Of a stretch of 64,000 nucleotides of DNA, positions 51,242 through 59,955 are shown one piece after another. Source of the stretch: Hyphomicrobium_A sp963776675 (GTDB lineage Bacteria > Pseudomonadota > Alphaproteobacteria > Rhizobiales > Hyphomicrobiaceae); NCBI GenBank assembly GCA_963776675.1, contig CAVZNR010000049.1, positions 1 through 64,000 of the forward strand, given 5' to 3'. The notes below the pieces were generated by a model. That model saw nothing but the letters and a program-made list of their open reading frames with translations. It searched no databases and was not told the origin of the DNA. A program made the position numbers and the translations under genes. Numbering within the stretch: the first letter of the stretch is position 1; each line of letters starts with the position of its first letter.

Positions 51242-52387
51242 GTGCACACGGGAGTGCGCGCGGTGACGGCCGCGCTCAAAGACGCCCTGCGCCTTGAGGC
51301 GCAAGCTTTGGGCTTCGACGCCGTGCGCGTAACGACGCCCGACGCCATCGGCCGCGCCGGCGAGCGCCTTGTCGAATTTCTCGATGCCGGCCGCCACGGC
51401 GACATGGCGTGGCTCGCGACCACCGCCGAGCGCCGGCGCGACCCGCATGCGCTGTGGCCCGAGGCGCGCTCCGTCGTCATGCTCGCCATGAGCTACGCGC
51501 CGGCCTCCGATCCGCTGGCCGCGCTGGACGATCCCGCGCGCGGCGCCATCTCCGTCTACGCGAAAGGCAAGGACTACCACGACATCCTGAAGGCGAAGCT
51601 CAAGACGCTCGCGTCCGCGTTCAGCGCGGCGAGCGGGGCCCAGGTGAAGGTGTTCGTCGATACCGCACCGGTCATGGAAAAGCCGCTCGCGGCCGCGGCC
51701 GGCGTCGGCTGGCAGGGCAAGCACACCAATCTCGTGTCGCGCACGCACGGGTCGTGGCTGTTTCTGGGTGCCATCCTCACCGACGCCGAGCTGGCGCCCG
51801 ACGCCCCCGAGGCGGACCATTGCGGCAATTGCCGGCGCTGTCTCGACGTGTGCCCGACGGACGCCTTCCCCGCACCCTACGTGCTCGATGCGCGCCGCTG
51901 CCTCGCCTACCTCACGATCGAGCACAAGGGGCACATCGCGGAGGAGTTCCGCCGCCCCATGGGCAACCGCGTGTTCGGCTGCGACGACTGCCTCGCGGTG
52001 TGCCCGTGGAACAAGTTCGCCCAGTCGGCGCGCGAGGCGCGCTTCGCAGCGCGCGCCGAGACCGACAATCCGCCGCTTGCCGAGCTGCTCGACCTCGACG
52101 ACCGCGCCTTTCGCGCGCGCTTCGCCGGCACGCCCATCAAGCGCACGGGCCGCGACCGCTTCCTGCGCAACGTGCTGATCGCGGCCGGCAACGCGCGCGA
52201 CCAGAGCCTCATCCCCAAGGTCGAGGCGCTCATGGCCGACGCCTCGCCGCTGGTGCGCGCCATGGCCGTGTGGGCCATGCGCCAGCTCGCCGGAGAACGC
52301 GTAGGCAAAAGCCTCGCAAGCCGCCATCTGGCGCGCGAGGGCGACGCGCACGTGCGCGCCGAGTGGCGGTCGGGATCGGCGCCATGA
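51242..52387 (+). CDS. queG: epoxyqueuosine reductase
   Basis: QueG reduces epoxyqueuosine to queuosine in tRNA, with cobalamin and two [4Fe-4S] clusters. The 381-residue protein has the cluster motifs CGNCRRCLDVCP (Cys194, 197, 200, 204) and CDDCLAVCPWNKF (Cys247, 250, 254), plus the DTAPVMEKPLAAAAGVGWQGKHTNLV signature region. A C-terminal HEAT-like stretch follows. The start is a GTG; a later GTG at 51263 is possible. It is between GST and an SDR gene, all co-directional. Confidence 0.95.
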   Translation: MHTGVRAVTAALKDALRLEAQALGFDAVRVTTPDAIGRAGERLVEFLDAGRHGDMAWLATTAERRRDPHALWPEARSVVMLAMSYAPASDPLAALDDPARGAISVYAKGKDYHDILKAKLKTLASAFSAASGAQVKVFVDTAPVMEKPLAAAAGVGWQGKHTNLVSRTHGSWLFLGAILTDAELAPDAPEADHCGNCRRCLDVCPTDAFPAPYVLDARRCLAYLTIEHKGHIAEEFRRPMGNRVFGCDDCLAVCPWNKFAQSAREARFAARAETDNPPLAELLDLDDRAFRARFAGTPIKRTGRDRFLRNVLIAAGNARDQSLIPKVEALMADASPLVRAMAVWAMRQLAGERVGKSLASRHLAREGDAHVRAEWRSGSAP

Positions 52388-52394
52388 GGACGCC

Positions 52395-53264
52395 ATGAGC
52401 AGGCTCGTGTGTCTGGGGCTGGGCTACAGCGCCCGCCACCTCGCGCGGCGCCTCGCGTCGGAGGGATGGCACATCACCGGCACCGCGCGCACGCCCGAGG
52501 GCGCCGAGGCGATTGCGGGCGAAGGATTCACTGCCCTTCAGTTCGACGGCTCACAGCCCTCGGCCGGCCTCGCTGACGCCCTCAACGCTGCGACGCACGT
52601 GCTGGTATCCGTGCCGCCGGGCGCGGCCGGCGACCCCGTCCTCACCCACCACGGCGCCGACATCGCGCGCGCTCCGGCACTCGACTGGATCGGCTACCTG
52701 TCGACCGTCGGCGTCTACGGCGACCACAAGGGCGGCTGGGTGGACGAGACCACGCCGACCAATCCGGTATCGGAGCGCAGCCGCCGCCGCGCCGAGGCGG
52801 AGCAAGCGTGGTTGGCGTTGGCGGCCGAAGGCGGCAAACGCGTGCAGGTGTTCCGTCTCGCCGGCATCTACGGACCCGGACGCAGCGCCATCGACAAGCT
52901 GCGCGCCGGCAAGGCGCAGCGCGTCATCAAGGCGGGGCAGGTGTTCAACCGCATCCACGTCGAGGACATCGCCGAGGTGCTGGTCGCCGCCATCGATGGA
53001 CGCGGCACCCACGAGATCTACAATCTCGCCGACGACGAGCCGGCGCCGCCGCAGGACGTCGTCGCCTACGCCGCCGAGTTGTTGCACATGCCCCCGCCGC
53101 CCGAGATCGCCCTCGAGGATGCCGCCCTCTCCCTTATGGCAAAAAGCTTTTATGTGGAGAACAAGCGCGTAAGCAACGCGCGGCTGCGCCACGATCTCGG
53201 TCTCGATCTGAAATTTCCCAGCTATCGCCAAGGCTTGCGCAGCATCCTCGCGCAAGGGGCCTGA
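52395..53264 (+). CDS. SDR family NAD(P)-binding oxidoreductase
   Basis: A 289-residue extended short-chain dehydrogenase/epimerase-like protein: LVCLGLGYSARHLARRL (nucleotide-binding glycines), YLSTVGVYGDHKGGWVDE, VFRLAGIYGPGRSAIDKL, FNRIHVEDIAEVL. YxxxK is not obvious, so activity is uncertain. It belongs to the YeeZ-like group that commonly follows queG in Rhizobiales. The ATG starts eight bases after the queG stop, so they share a transcript. Confidence 0.88.
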   Translation: MSRLVCLGLGYSARHLARRLASEGWHITGTARTPEGAEAIAGEGFTALQFDGSQPSAGLADALNAATHVLVSVPPGAAGDPVLTHHGADIARAPALDWIGYLSTVGVYGDHKGGWVDETTPTNPVSERSRRRAEAEQAWLALAAEGGKRVQVFRLAGIYGPGRSAIDKLRAGKAQRVIKAGQVFNRIHVEDIAEVLVAAIDGRGTHEIYNLADDEPAPPQDVVAYAAELLHMPPPPEIALEDAALSLMAKSFYVENKRVSNARLRHDLGLDLKFPSYRQGLRSILAQGA

Positions 53265-53400
53265 ACTCACGCGGCGCCACAGTGGTGCCGTTCAGGCGCG
53301 GTTCAAACAACCTTCGCTTAATTGACCCAATGAGGTCGTGCTTTTGCCGCCGCTACGGCAGGAGCGCAGCTTCGATACCCACCGATTTGCGAGGGATGGA

Positions 53401-54819
53401 ATGCGTGCTGCAGCGATAACGTTCACCTCAATGGCGGCGTTTGCCGTCTCGCTCGCCGGGCCCCTCTCCCGGCCAGCTACCGCCGATGACAGCGCCGCCC
53501 ACGCGCTCGCGGAGAAGTTCGCGCACGCCGCCGAACGGGCCGAGCAGACACAGCAGGACAAAGAGAAAGCCGAAGCCGCCGCCAAAGCAGAGGCCGAGCG
53601 CGTGCGTCTTGCCGCCGAGAAAGCCGCGAAGGAGATCGCGGCGGAGCGTCTTGCCGCCGAGGAAGCCGCACGCCGCAAGGCCGAGGCGCGACGCGCCGCC
53701 GACGAGGCCGAGATGTTGCGCCAGGCGCGTGCCGAGGCCGAGGCCCGCCGAGCCGCCGACCGGCGCGCATTCGAGGAGCGGGAGAAAGCCCGCCTCGCCG
53801 CCGAAGAAGAGAAGGCTCATCTCGCCGCCGATCAGCAGCGCGCGCGTGCGGAGGCGGCGCGACTTGCGCAGGAGGCCGAGCAGCAACGTCTGGAGGACGA
53901 GCGCCGCGCCGAGACGGCCCGCAAGGCCGAAGCTAAGCGTCTGGCGGGCGAGGTTGAGGAAAAGCGTCGCGCCGAGGAGCAGGCAGCGAAGGCCCAGGAG
54001 ACGCGACGCGCGGAGGCTGCGCGCCGCGCTAAGGAGGCCGAGGAGCAGCGCATCGCTGCGCAGCGTGCCGCCGAGGAAAAGCGTCTCGCCGACGAGGCCC
54101 GCGCCAAGCTGGAGCAGGAGCGCGTGGAGGAGGCGCACCGCATCGCCGAGAAGTTCCGGCTGGCCCGCGAGGCCCGCGAGCGTGAGCGCGGCGTCCGCAA
54201 CAGCCTGGGCGGCCCGCTGCCCCCACCCGAGATGGACGAGCCTGCGCCTTGGAGCGTCGAGACCGCCCCGATACGCATCGACGACACGAAAGCGTCGCAC
54301 GTCACCGTGCTCTTGGTCATGGAGCCGAAGCGGCACGGCTTTTCCGGTACGCCCGGCTCCGCCAATCCCGTGCTGTGCATCGGCTCCAGCTGCTACATCA
54401 GCGCAGGTGCAGGCTCGTCGGCCGACCGCTGGTCGCGCTGGAAGGCGCTCGGGCCGGCCAACTCGCTCGGCCGCCGCGCCGGACCGTGCCGGCGCCACCT
54501 CACTTGCGCGTTCCGCAACGTCGATCTCGGCGGCGCCTCAGGCGCCATCCAGCCCGTCGACATGGGGATCCTGCACCACGACCGCCGCGACATCAAAACG
54601 GTGCGGGCCGACCGCACGTGCGACGTGATCGCCGGACGCCTGTACTGTGCCTCGCCCGTGATCGGACATCGCTACCGCGCCTGGGTCGTGCCGGAGAGCG
54701 TCGCAGCCAAAGCCGGTGCCAACGCGCTCGAGCGCGCCCTGTCCGACGGTCTGCCGTCGGCACGATCTGCCCAGCGCGACGACTGGCCCGTCAGCGTTCA
54801 GGCCTTGCCGACGAGGTAG
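53401..54819 (+). CDS. secreted coiled-coil protein with a Cys-paired C-terminal domain
   Basis: A 472-residue protein with no recognised family. Residues 1-28 look like a signal peptide (AAFAVSLAGPLSRPATA). Residues about 31-290 form one long charged Ala/Glu/Arg/Lys coiled coil (repeats of RRAADEAE, AEARRAADRR, EKRLADEARAKLE). The C-terminal 170 residues contain three Cys pairs: C326/C331, C363/C369 and C407/C416, consistent with disulfides in the periplasm. The ATG at 53401 is used; 53338 would add 21 residues in front of the signal. It overlaps the convergent peptidase gene by 22 bases. A periplasmic tether or spacer is inference. Confidence 0.75.
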   Translation: MRAAAITFTSMAAFAVSLAGPLSRPATADDSAAHALAEKFAHAAERAEQTQQDKEKAEAAAKAEAERVRLAAEKAAKEIAAERLAAEEAARRKAEARRAADEAEMLRQARAEAEARRAADRRAFEEREKARLAAEEEKAHLAADQQRARAEAARLAQEAEQQRLEDERRAETARKAEAKRLAGEVEEKRRAEEQAAKAQETRRAEAARRAKEAEEQRIAAQRAAEEKRLADEARAKLEQERVEEAHRIAEKFRLAREARERERGVRNSLGGPLPPPEMDEPAPWSVETAPIRIDDTKASHVTVLLVMEPKRHGFSGTPGSANPVLCIGSSCYISAGAGSSADRWSRWKALGPANSLGRRAGPCRRHLTCAFRNVDLGGASGAIQPVDMGILHHDRRDIKTVRADRTCDVIAGRLYCASPVIGHRYRAWVVPESVAAKAGANALERALSDGLPSARSAQRDDWPVSVQALPTR

Positions 54820-56180
54820 CCAATGCGCTTGCCCGAACGCTCGCGCATCGCTTCCAGCGCGTCGAACACCTCGCGCGCGTGCAGCGGGCGCCCGTACTGC
54901 GTGATCGCCTGACGCTCCAGCGTCTGCAGCTCGGCGAGCAGCGGCTGCGCCGTCTGGTGCAGCATGGCCACCGCCTGAATGGCCGAGCGCGTCATGTTTG
55001 GCGGCACCTTGGGGATGACGTCGGCGACGAGCTGCTTGGCGCGATCCGACAAGCGCGAGGACGCGCGCCCGAAAAGACCGATGAGGCGGATGGGCAGATC
55101 CTCGTGGAACTTGTAGCCGTACTCGTCCATCCACCAGAACAGCTTGTCCATCAGCAAATCCTGCAAACGCAGGCGTGAGGTGACGCGGTAGTCCTGCCAT
55201 TCCGCGACCACGTCGAAATCGGGCTCCAGCTCGATATCGCCCGGCGCGAACGTCTCGCGCGCGGTGACGCCGATGCGGTCGACGAAATCGCGGTTCGCCA
55301 TATCGAAGCGCGTGTTGTAGGTCGGCAGCAGCACGGCACCGTCGCTTGCGCGGGCGAACGCGAGGCGCACGAGCTTGGAGCAGAACAGCTCCTTCTCGCC
55401 CTGAAGCTCCATGGAAAAGTCATACCAGATGCGCTTGCCACCGGGCGCGCGCGAGCGGCGGACGAACTCGTGGATGCCGGCCGCGGCCCGCCGCGCCAGG
55501 GCGCCGTCTTTGTGCCGCAGGACGACGCAGCGGCCCAGGCCGTGATGCAGCACCGCATCGAGCGGATTGATGATCGCGCCTTCCTCGATGAGGCTTTCGA
55601 CCACCCACTGCACCCCGTTGTCGTCGGTGTGGATGATGGCGATGTGGCTGAACTGGGAATCGACGTCGCCGATGCGGGCGATGGCCGCGCTGTTGTGATG
55701 CATGCCGCGCATCAACAGAAGATCGCCCGCCTCGAAGGGCAGGTCCTCGCCCGTGGTGAAGGCGGGGTTGACCAGCGTGTTGGCGTCGACGCCGCGGAAC
55801 GCGCGCAGCGTCGGCTCGTTCTCCGCGAGCTGGGTAAAGCGGATATTCAGCTCGCCCAGCATGTCGATGGCGTAGCGGGCGATGCGCAAGACGTTGCGCA
55901 CGGCGAGCTGCACATTGAGCGACATGAACCCGCGCTCGTGCCACTCGGCGATGCGCTCACGCACCTTCAGACGCAAATCGAAGATGGCACGCATGAGGGC
56001 CGGCGCGCTGCGCGCAAGCTCCCCATGCTCGTAGCGGTCGAGGCTGACGTTGAACACCGCCTCGTAGACTTGCGCCAGGTTGTCGGCCAGCTCCTTGGCG
56101 GTGCCGACCGGACGCGCCAGTAGCGCCTCGACGGCGGCGAGGTCGTCCTCGAGCCGTGCCCGCGGCGCGGTACGCAGCAT
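54798..56180 (-). CDS. YiiX/YebB-like (C92) permuted NlpC/P60 peptidase-like protein
   Basis: A 460-residue protein. After an N-terminal helical part (1-145) comes a permuted papain-like fold: PFEAGDLLLMRG, the His in FSHIAIIHTD (H179), QWVVESLIEEGAIINPL, and the late Cys in ELFCSKLVRLAFA (C267). The C-terminal 150 residues are helical and unlike the family core. This Peptidase_C92/YiiX group includes amide or lipid hydrolases of unknown substrates. No signal peptide is visible. Its 3' end overlaps the coiled-coil gene. Confidence 0.82.
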   Translation of the reverse strand: MLRTAPRARLEDDLAAVEALLARPVGTAKELADNLAQVYEAVFNVSLDRYEHGELARSAPALMRAIFDLRLKVRERIAEWHERGFMSLNVQLAVRNVLRIARYAIDMLGELNIRFTQLAENEPTLRAFRGVDANTLVNPAFTTGEDLPFEAGDLLLMRGMHHNSAAIARIGDVDSQFSHIAIIHTDDNGVQWVVESLIEEGAIINPLDAVLHHGLGRCVVLRHKDGALARRAAAGIHEFVRRSRAPGGKRIWYDFSMELQGEKELFCSKLVRLAFARASDGAVLLPTYNTRFDMANRDFVDRIGVTARETFAPGDIELEPDFDVVAEWQDYRVTSRLRLQDLLMDKLFWWMDEYGYKFHEDLPIRLIGLFGRASSRLSDRAKQLVADVIPKVPPNMTRSAIQAVAMLHQTAQPLLAELQTLERQAITQYGRPLHAREVFDALEAMRERSGKRIGYLVGKA

Positions 56181-56278
56181 GACTTTCTCCCCCCTTGCCT
56201 GTCGCTCCGCTCGCTCCTGCTGCGCAGTATCCTCTCAAATGTGGTCGAATGCGTGATGACGCCCGGGACTGGGGCCCG

Positions 56279-56863
56279 TCAGGCCGGGCTGCGCCGGCCT
56301 CCGAGCAGCTTTACCGAGCTTGCCTGCGGCCCCATCGGCCCCTCGCTGTTGGCCCGCGTCACGTGCACCACCGTGCCGACTTGAATGTCGTCGAAGGTGC
56401 CCGAGGCGACCACGTCGCGCGAGAAGTAGAGGTCGGGCGAGTCCTTCACCTCGACGAACCCATAGTTCTGGTCGGGGAAGATGCTGACCACGATGCCGGT
56501 ATCGCCGCTGGCGGCGGCGTGGTTCTTCACCTCGCGGTTCATGATCGCGGTCGTCTGCTCGAGCTGGCGCTCGATCGCCTCGAACACGCGGTTGATGATG
56601 GCGGACTGATCACCCTTCATCTCGCGACGGTCCTGCTCACCCTTGGCGATGATCGGCTTGTGGCCGGGGATGTCGATCTCCACCGCGACGCCGATGGGCA
56701 CCTTGCCGCCCTCGGCGCTGCGGTGGGGCACCTCCACGACGACACGGGCGCCGGTTATGTTGGGATGGAAGCGCTGCAGCCGCTCCACCCGCTCGCGCAC
56801 CAGCGCCTCGATGAATTCCGAGCTCGCCATGTTCTTGAAAGCGATCTGCAGGGGTCTTTCCAT
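56279..56863 (-). CDS. HPF/RaiA-type ribosome factor fused to a cold-shock-like domain
   Basis: A 194-residue protein with an S30AE domain (about 4-105: LQIAFKNMASSEFIEALVRERVERLQRF, then GVAVEIDIPGHKPIIAKG and the helical end) and a cold-shock domain (about 122-190: GIVVSIFPDQNYGFVEVKDSPDLYFSRDVV, ending SVKLLGG). HPF proteins bind the 30S decoding region and store idle ribosomes; the cold-shock domain would add RNA contact. Classical rhizobial hpf has a long-form dimerisation tail and sits next to rpoN; that gene is absent from its usual place in this window. Stand-alone gene. Confidence 0.85.
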   Translation of the reverse strand: MERPLQIAFKNMASSEFIEALVRERVERLQRFHPNITGARVVVEVPHRSAEGGKVPIGVAVEIDIPGHKPIIAKGEQDRREMKGDQSAIINRVFEAIERQLEQTTAIMNREVKNHAAASGDTGIVVSIFPDQNYGFVEVKDSPDLYFSRDVVASGTFDDIQVGTVVHVTRANSEGPMGPQASSVKLLGGRRSPA

Positions 56864-57036
56864 TATCGTCTCCGGTTAGGACTTCGGTGGTCTCGCCTCA
56901 GCTCACGACAATAGAATCTGAGGCCTGTGGTGTTCCTGTGGCCGGGCGCCGCGCCGACATCGCTTGCCGGCTGCCGACGGCCCGGCAATCAGGCAAGCTT
57001 CGCCTGGGATTGGCACGAGGTAAAGGGAGCCCGGAT

Positions 57037-57565
57037 ATGACACGACGCCTGCCCGTGATCGGTGTTCTGGGATCGGGGACCTGCGAGCACGCCGACAAGG
57101 CCGAAGCGCTCGGCCGCTGGCTTGCAACCCTCAAGGTGCACCTGCTGACGGGCGCCGGCAAGGGCGTGATGGAGGCCGTGAGCCGGGCCTTCCAAGCCGT
57201 GCCGGACCGCGCCGGGCTGGTGGTCGGCATCGCCCCCTGCGGCGAGGATCCGGCGACGCCGCGGCCCGGATATCCCAATCCCTTCGTCGAGCTCGCCATT
57301 CTTACGCACCTGCCGCTGAGCGGCGCCTCCGGCACCGAACGTCCTGTCGCGCAACCACATCAACGTGCTGAGCTCCAACGTGCTGGTGGCGCTGCCGGGC
57401 AGCGGCGGGACGTCGAGCGAGGTGGCCCTCGCCGTGCGCTATCGCCGACCGGTGGCGGCCTTCGTGGACGCGCGCACCGACATCCCCGACCTGCCGGACG
57501 AGGTGCCGGCTTTCGGCACGCTCGGTGAGGTGCAGGACTTCGTGCGCGGCGCAATCGGGAGCTAG
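57037..57565 (+). pseudogene. LOG/SLOG-type Rossmann protein, one frameshift
   Basis: The first frame has IGVLGSGTCEHADKAEALGRWLATLKVHLLTGAGKGVMEAVSRAF; the next, from about 57338, has NVLSSNVLVALPGSGGTSSEVALAVRYRRPVAAFVD. Together they form a LOG-family fold with the PGSGGTSSE version of the PGGxGTxxE nucleotide motif. One extra G at about 57337 separates them; without it, GTNVLSRNHINVLSS reads through and the protein is about 175 residues. The family includes cytokinin-riboside phosphohydrolases and nucleotide-binding proteins of unknown function. Start ATG at 57037, with AAAGGGAGC upstream. Confidence 0.8.
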
Positions 57566-57576
57566 AGAGCCTTGCG

Positions 57577-57849
57577 TCAGAAGGCGTCGGGATCGAGCGG
57601 ATTGGGGCCGCTGTCGACGTCGGAGGGATAGAACGGCGTCGGGTCGTCGTTGACGCCGAGCTCGTCGGGCTCGGCATAGGGGTTCGCCCAGTCCGGCCGG
57701 TAGCCCTCGTAGTTGGGGGACGCGAGTGAGTGCGGATCGTCGAGTGCCAGGTTGCGCTCGCGCACGCGCTCACGTGCGGCTGCAGCGATCGGCGCGTGCG
57801 CCGTAACAACGATCGCGAGAAGGGAGAGAAAAACGCACAACTTTCGCAT
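57577..57849 (-). CDS. small secreted acidic protein
   Basis: A 90-residue protein with a signal peptide (MRKLCVFLSLLAIVVTAHAPIAA) and an acidic, Pro/Asp/Asn-rich mature part with no Cys and no known domain: SLASPNYEGYRPDWANPYAEPDELG, then DDPTPFYPSDVDSGPNPLDPDAF. It looks disordered. It lies between the LOG-like gene and the alpha/beta hydrolase; the open frame of the hydrolase passes over it in another frame on the same strand, which I take as spurious. Function unknown. Confidence 0.6.
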   Translation of the reverse strand: MRKLCVFLSLLAIVVTAHAPIAAAARERVRERNLALDDPHSLASPNYEGYRPDWANPYAEPDELGVNDDPTPFYPSDVDSGPNPLDPDAF

Positions 57850-57882
57850 GGGAAACCCCGCATTACGCCTACTGGCGTTCTG

Positions 57883-58718
57883 TCACGGGGCCATTTCACT
57901 GTCGACGCGCTCAAGACGAGCGTGCTTTCCGCAAGCTCATCGAGTGTCGCGAAAAGAAGCGCCAGGTCCTCGGGCCGCGAAAGGCGGTGCTCGCCGTCGG
58001 GAATTTCGATAAATTTGACAGAGCCGCCTTTGAGGAAGCTTAGGAGCTCGCGCGCGTGCGCGATCGGCACCGCCGCGTCGAGCGCGCCTTGCAGGATGAC
58101 CACGGGGCGCCCGGGATCGAAGGGGGCGCGCGCCAACAAGTGCTGGCGCCCCTCCTCGATCAGCGCGCGCGTGATGGCATACGGCTCGCCGTACTCCGAC
58201 GGCTGCAGGTAGACGCCCGTCTCCATGAGCTGGCGGCGCGCATCTTCCGGGAACTGCTTCCACATCAGCTCCTCGGTCATGTCCCAGGCGGGCGCGATCA
58301 GCACCAGCGCCTTGATGCGCGCGGCGTCCGCGGCGCGCTCGGACATCAACCGGCGCAGCAGGGCAAGCGCGATGTGGCCGCCCATGCTGGAGCCGATGAT
58401 GATCTGCGGGCCGGTGGTGACCCGGCAGAACACCGCCTCGGCCTCGCCGAGCCACGCGCCGATGGTGCCGTCCTCGAAGCGCCCGCTCGACAGCCCGTGG
58501 CCCGAGTAGTCGAAGCGCGTGCAGCCCCAGCCCTTCTTGCGCGCATAGGCGGAAATCTCCGTCGCCTTGGTGCTCGCCATGTCGGACTTGTAGCCGGAAA
58601 GCCAGAACAGCCCCGGGGCCGAAGCCGTCGCCGCAGGCTCGGCGAGATAGGCGATGCGCCGCGCCGCTGCACTACCCGATGCATCGATGTCAAGGAATTG
58701 CGGTTCGCGTTCGCTCAC
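57883..58718 (-). CDS. alpha/beta hydrolase, 3' end probably frameshifted
   Basis: A serine hydrolase with an alpha/beta fold: PGLFWLSGYKSDM, FDYSGHGLSSG, the nucleophile elbow GSSMGG, VVILQGALDAAVPIAHA (acid) and IPDGEHRLSRPEDLALL (His). The family of about 260-280 residues (short-chain esterase/thioesterase-like). As sequenced, the frame does not stop until 57360, running antisense to the LOG-like gene through Ser/Thr/Arg-rich nonsense. One missing base near 57915-57945 would instead give a natural end, RLERVDSEMAP, with TGA at 57883-57885 (about 278 residues). I report that end as likely. It diverges from the glycosyltransferase. Confidence 0.75.
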
Positions 58719-58753
58719 TCTAAAGATCCTCTTCGCCTGCCGGAGACAGCCTT

Positions 58754-59941
58754 GTGGCCGAAAAGCGCCCGACCATACTGCAGATCATCCCTGAGCTCGA
58801 TACCGGCGGAGCGGAGCTGTCCACCATCGAGATCGCGGGCGCCATCGAGGCAGCCGGCGGCCGCGCCATCGTCCTGAGCGAGGGCGGGCGCCTCGTGCAG
58901 CGTCTGCGCGATACCGGCGCGGAGCTGCACTTCTTCCCCGCCGCGGCCAAGAGCCCGATCCGGCTCTTGTGGAACGCGCACCGCATCGCCGACATCGTGC
59001 GGCGCCAGCAGGTCGACCTGATCCATGCGCGCAGCCGCGCCCCGGCGTGGAGCGGACTTGTCGCCGCGCGCCGCACGCACGTTCCCTTCGTCACCACCTA
59101 TCACGGCGCCTATTCCGAGAAGAGCGCGGCCAAGCGGCTTTACAACAGCGTCATGGCGCGCGGCGACGCGGTGATCGCCAACTCGCACTACACCGCCGAC
59201 CTCATCCGCATGCGCTACGGCACGCCGTCGTCGCGCCTGCGTGTGATCTATCGCGGCCTCGACGCCGACGCCTTCGACCCGGACCAGATCGCCCCGGAGC
59301 GCATCGCGGCCCTGCGCGAAAAGTGGGGCGTCGGGGCCGACACCCGCATCGTGCTGCAGGCCGCCCGCCTCACCGGCTGGAAGGGCCAGGGCGTGCTGAT
59401 CGAGGCCGCGCGGCTGCTGCAGGCGCAAGAAAAGCTCGGGACCGCCGTGGTGGTGCTCGCCGGCGACCCGCAGGGGCGCAGCTCGTACGCGGCCTCGCTG
59501 CTGCAAGCCATCCGCAGCGCCGGGCTCGAAGGACGCGTGCGCATGGTCGGCCACGTGGACGACATGCCGGCGGCCTTTTGCACCGCGCACGTCGCGGTCG
59601 TCGCCTCGACCGAGCCCGAAGCCTTCGGGCGCGCGGCGACCGAGGCGCAGGCGGCGGGAACGCCGATCATCGCCACCGACATCGGCGCGCCGCCGGAGAC
59701 GGTGCTCAGTGCCCAGCGCGTCGGTCTGGAGCGGGCCACGGGATGGCTGATCCCGCCCTCCGATGCCCCCCGCCTCGCCGACGCCCTCGCGGCGGCGCTG
59801 GCGCTCACGCCGCAGGAGCGCGCCGGCATGAGGACGCGGGCGCGGGCTCACGTGGCGGAGAGCTTCTCGCTCGCCGGCATGAAGCAGCAGACGCTTCAGG
59901 TCTACGACCAGCTGCTCGGCACTCACCTCGCCGCGAGCTGA
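58754..59941 (+). CDS. glycosyltransferase family 4 protein
   Basis: A 395-residue GT-B retaining transferase: ILQIIPELDTGGAELSTIEIAGAI (donor or acceptor loop), VDLIHARSRAPAWSGLVAARR, TYHGAY, VIYRGLDADAFDP, and the GT4 nucleotide-sugar site VVASTEPEAFGRAATEAQAAGTPIIATDIG (E-x7-E). It starts with GTG and has GGAGA upstream. Members build lipopolysaccharide or exopolysaccharide; the sugar here is not readable. It is divergent from the hydrolase. Confidence 0.9.
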   Translation: MAEKRPTILQIIPELDTGGAELSTIEIAGAIEAAGGRAIVLSEGGRLVQRLRDTGAELHFFPAAAKSPIRLLWNAHRIADIVRRQQVDLIHARSRAPAWSGLVAARRTHVPFVTTYHGAYSEKSAAKRLYNSVMARGDAVIANSHYTADLIRMRYGTPSSRLRVIYRGLDADAFDPDQIAPERIAALREKWGVGADTRIVLQAARLTGWKGQGVLIEAARLLQAQEKLGTAVVVLAGDPQGRSSYAASLLQAIRSAGLEGRVRMVGHVDDMPAAFCTAHVAVVASTEPEAFGRAATEAQAAGTPIIATDIGAPPETVLSAQRVGLERATGWLIPPSDAPRLADALAAALALTPQERAGMRTRARAHVAESFSLAGMKQQTLQVYDQLLGTHLAAS

Positions 59942-59955
59942 CGCGGCGACAACGC

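Noticed and set aside
57360..57882. C-terminal extension of the alpha/beta hydrolase frame
   Set aside because: Ser/Thr/Arg/Pro-rich sequence antisense to the LOG-like gene and over a better small secreted gene; explained by one missing base.
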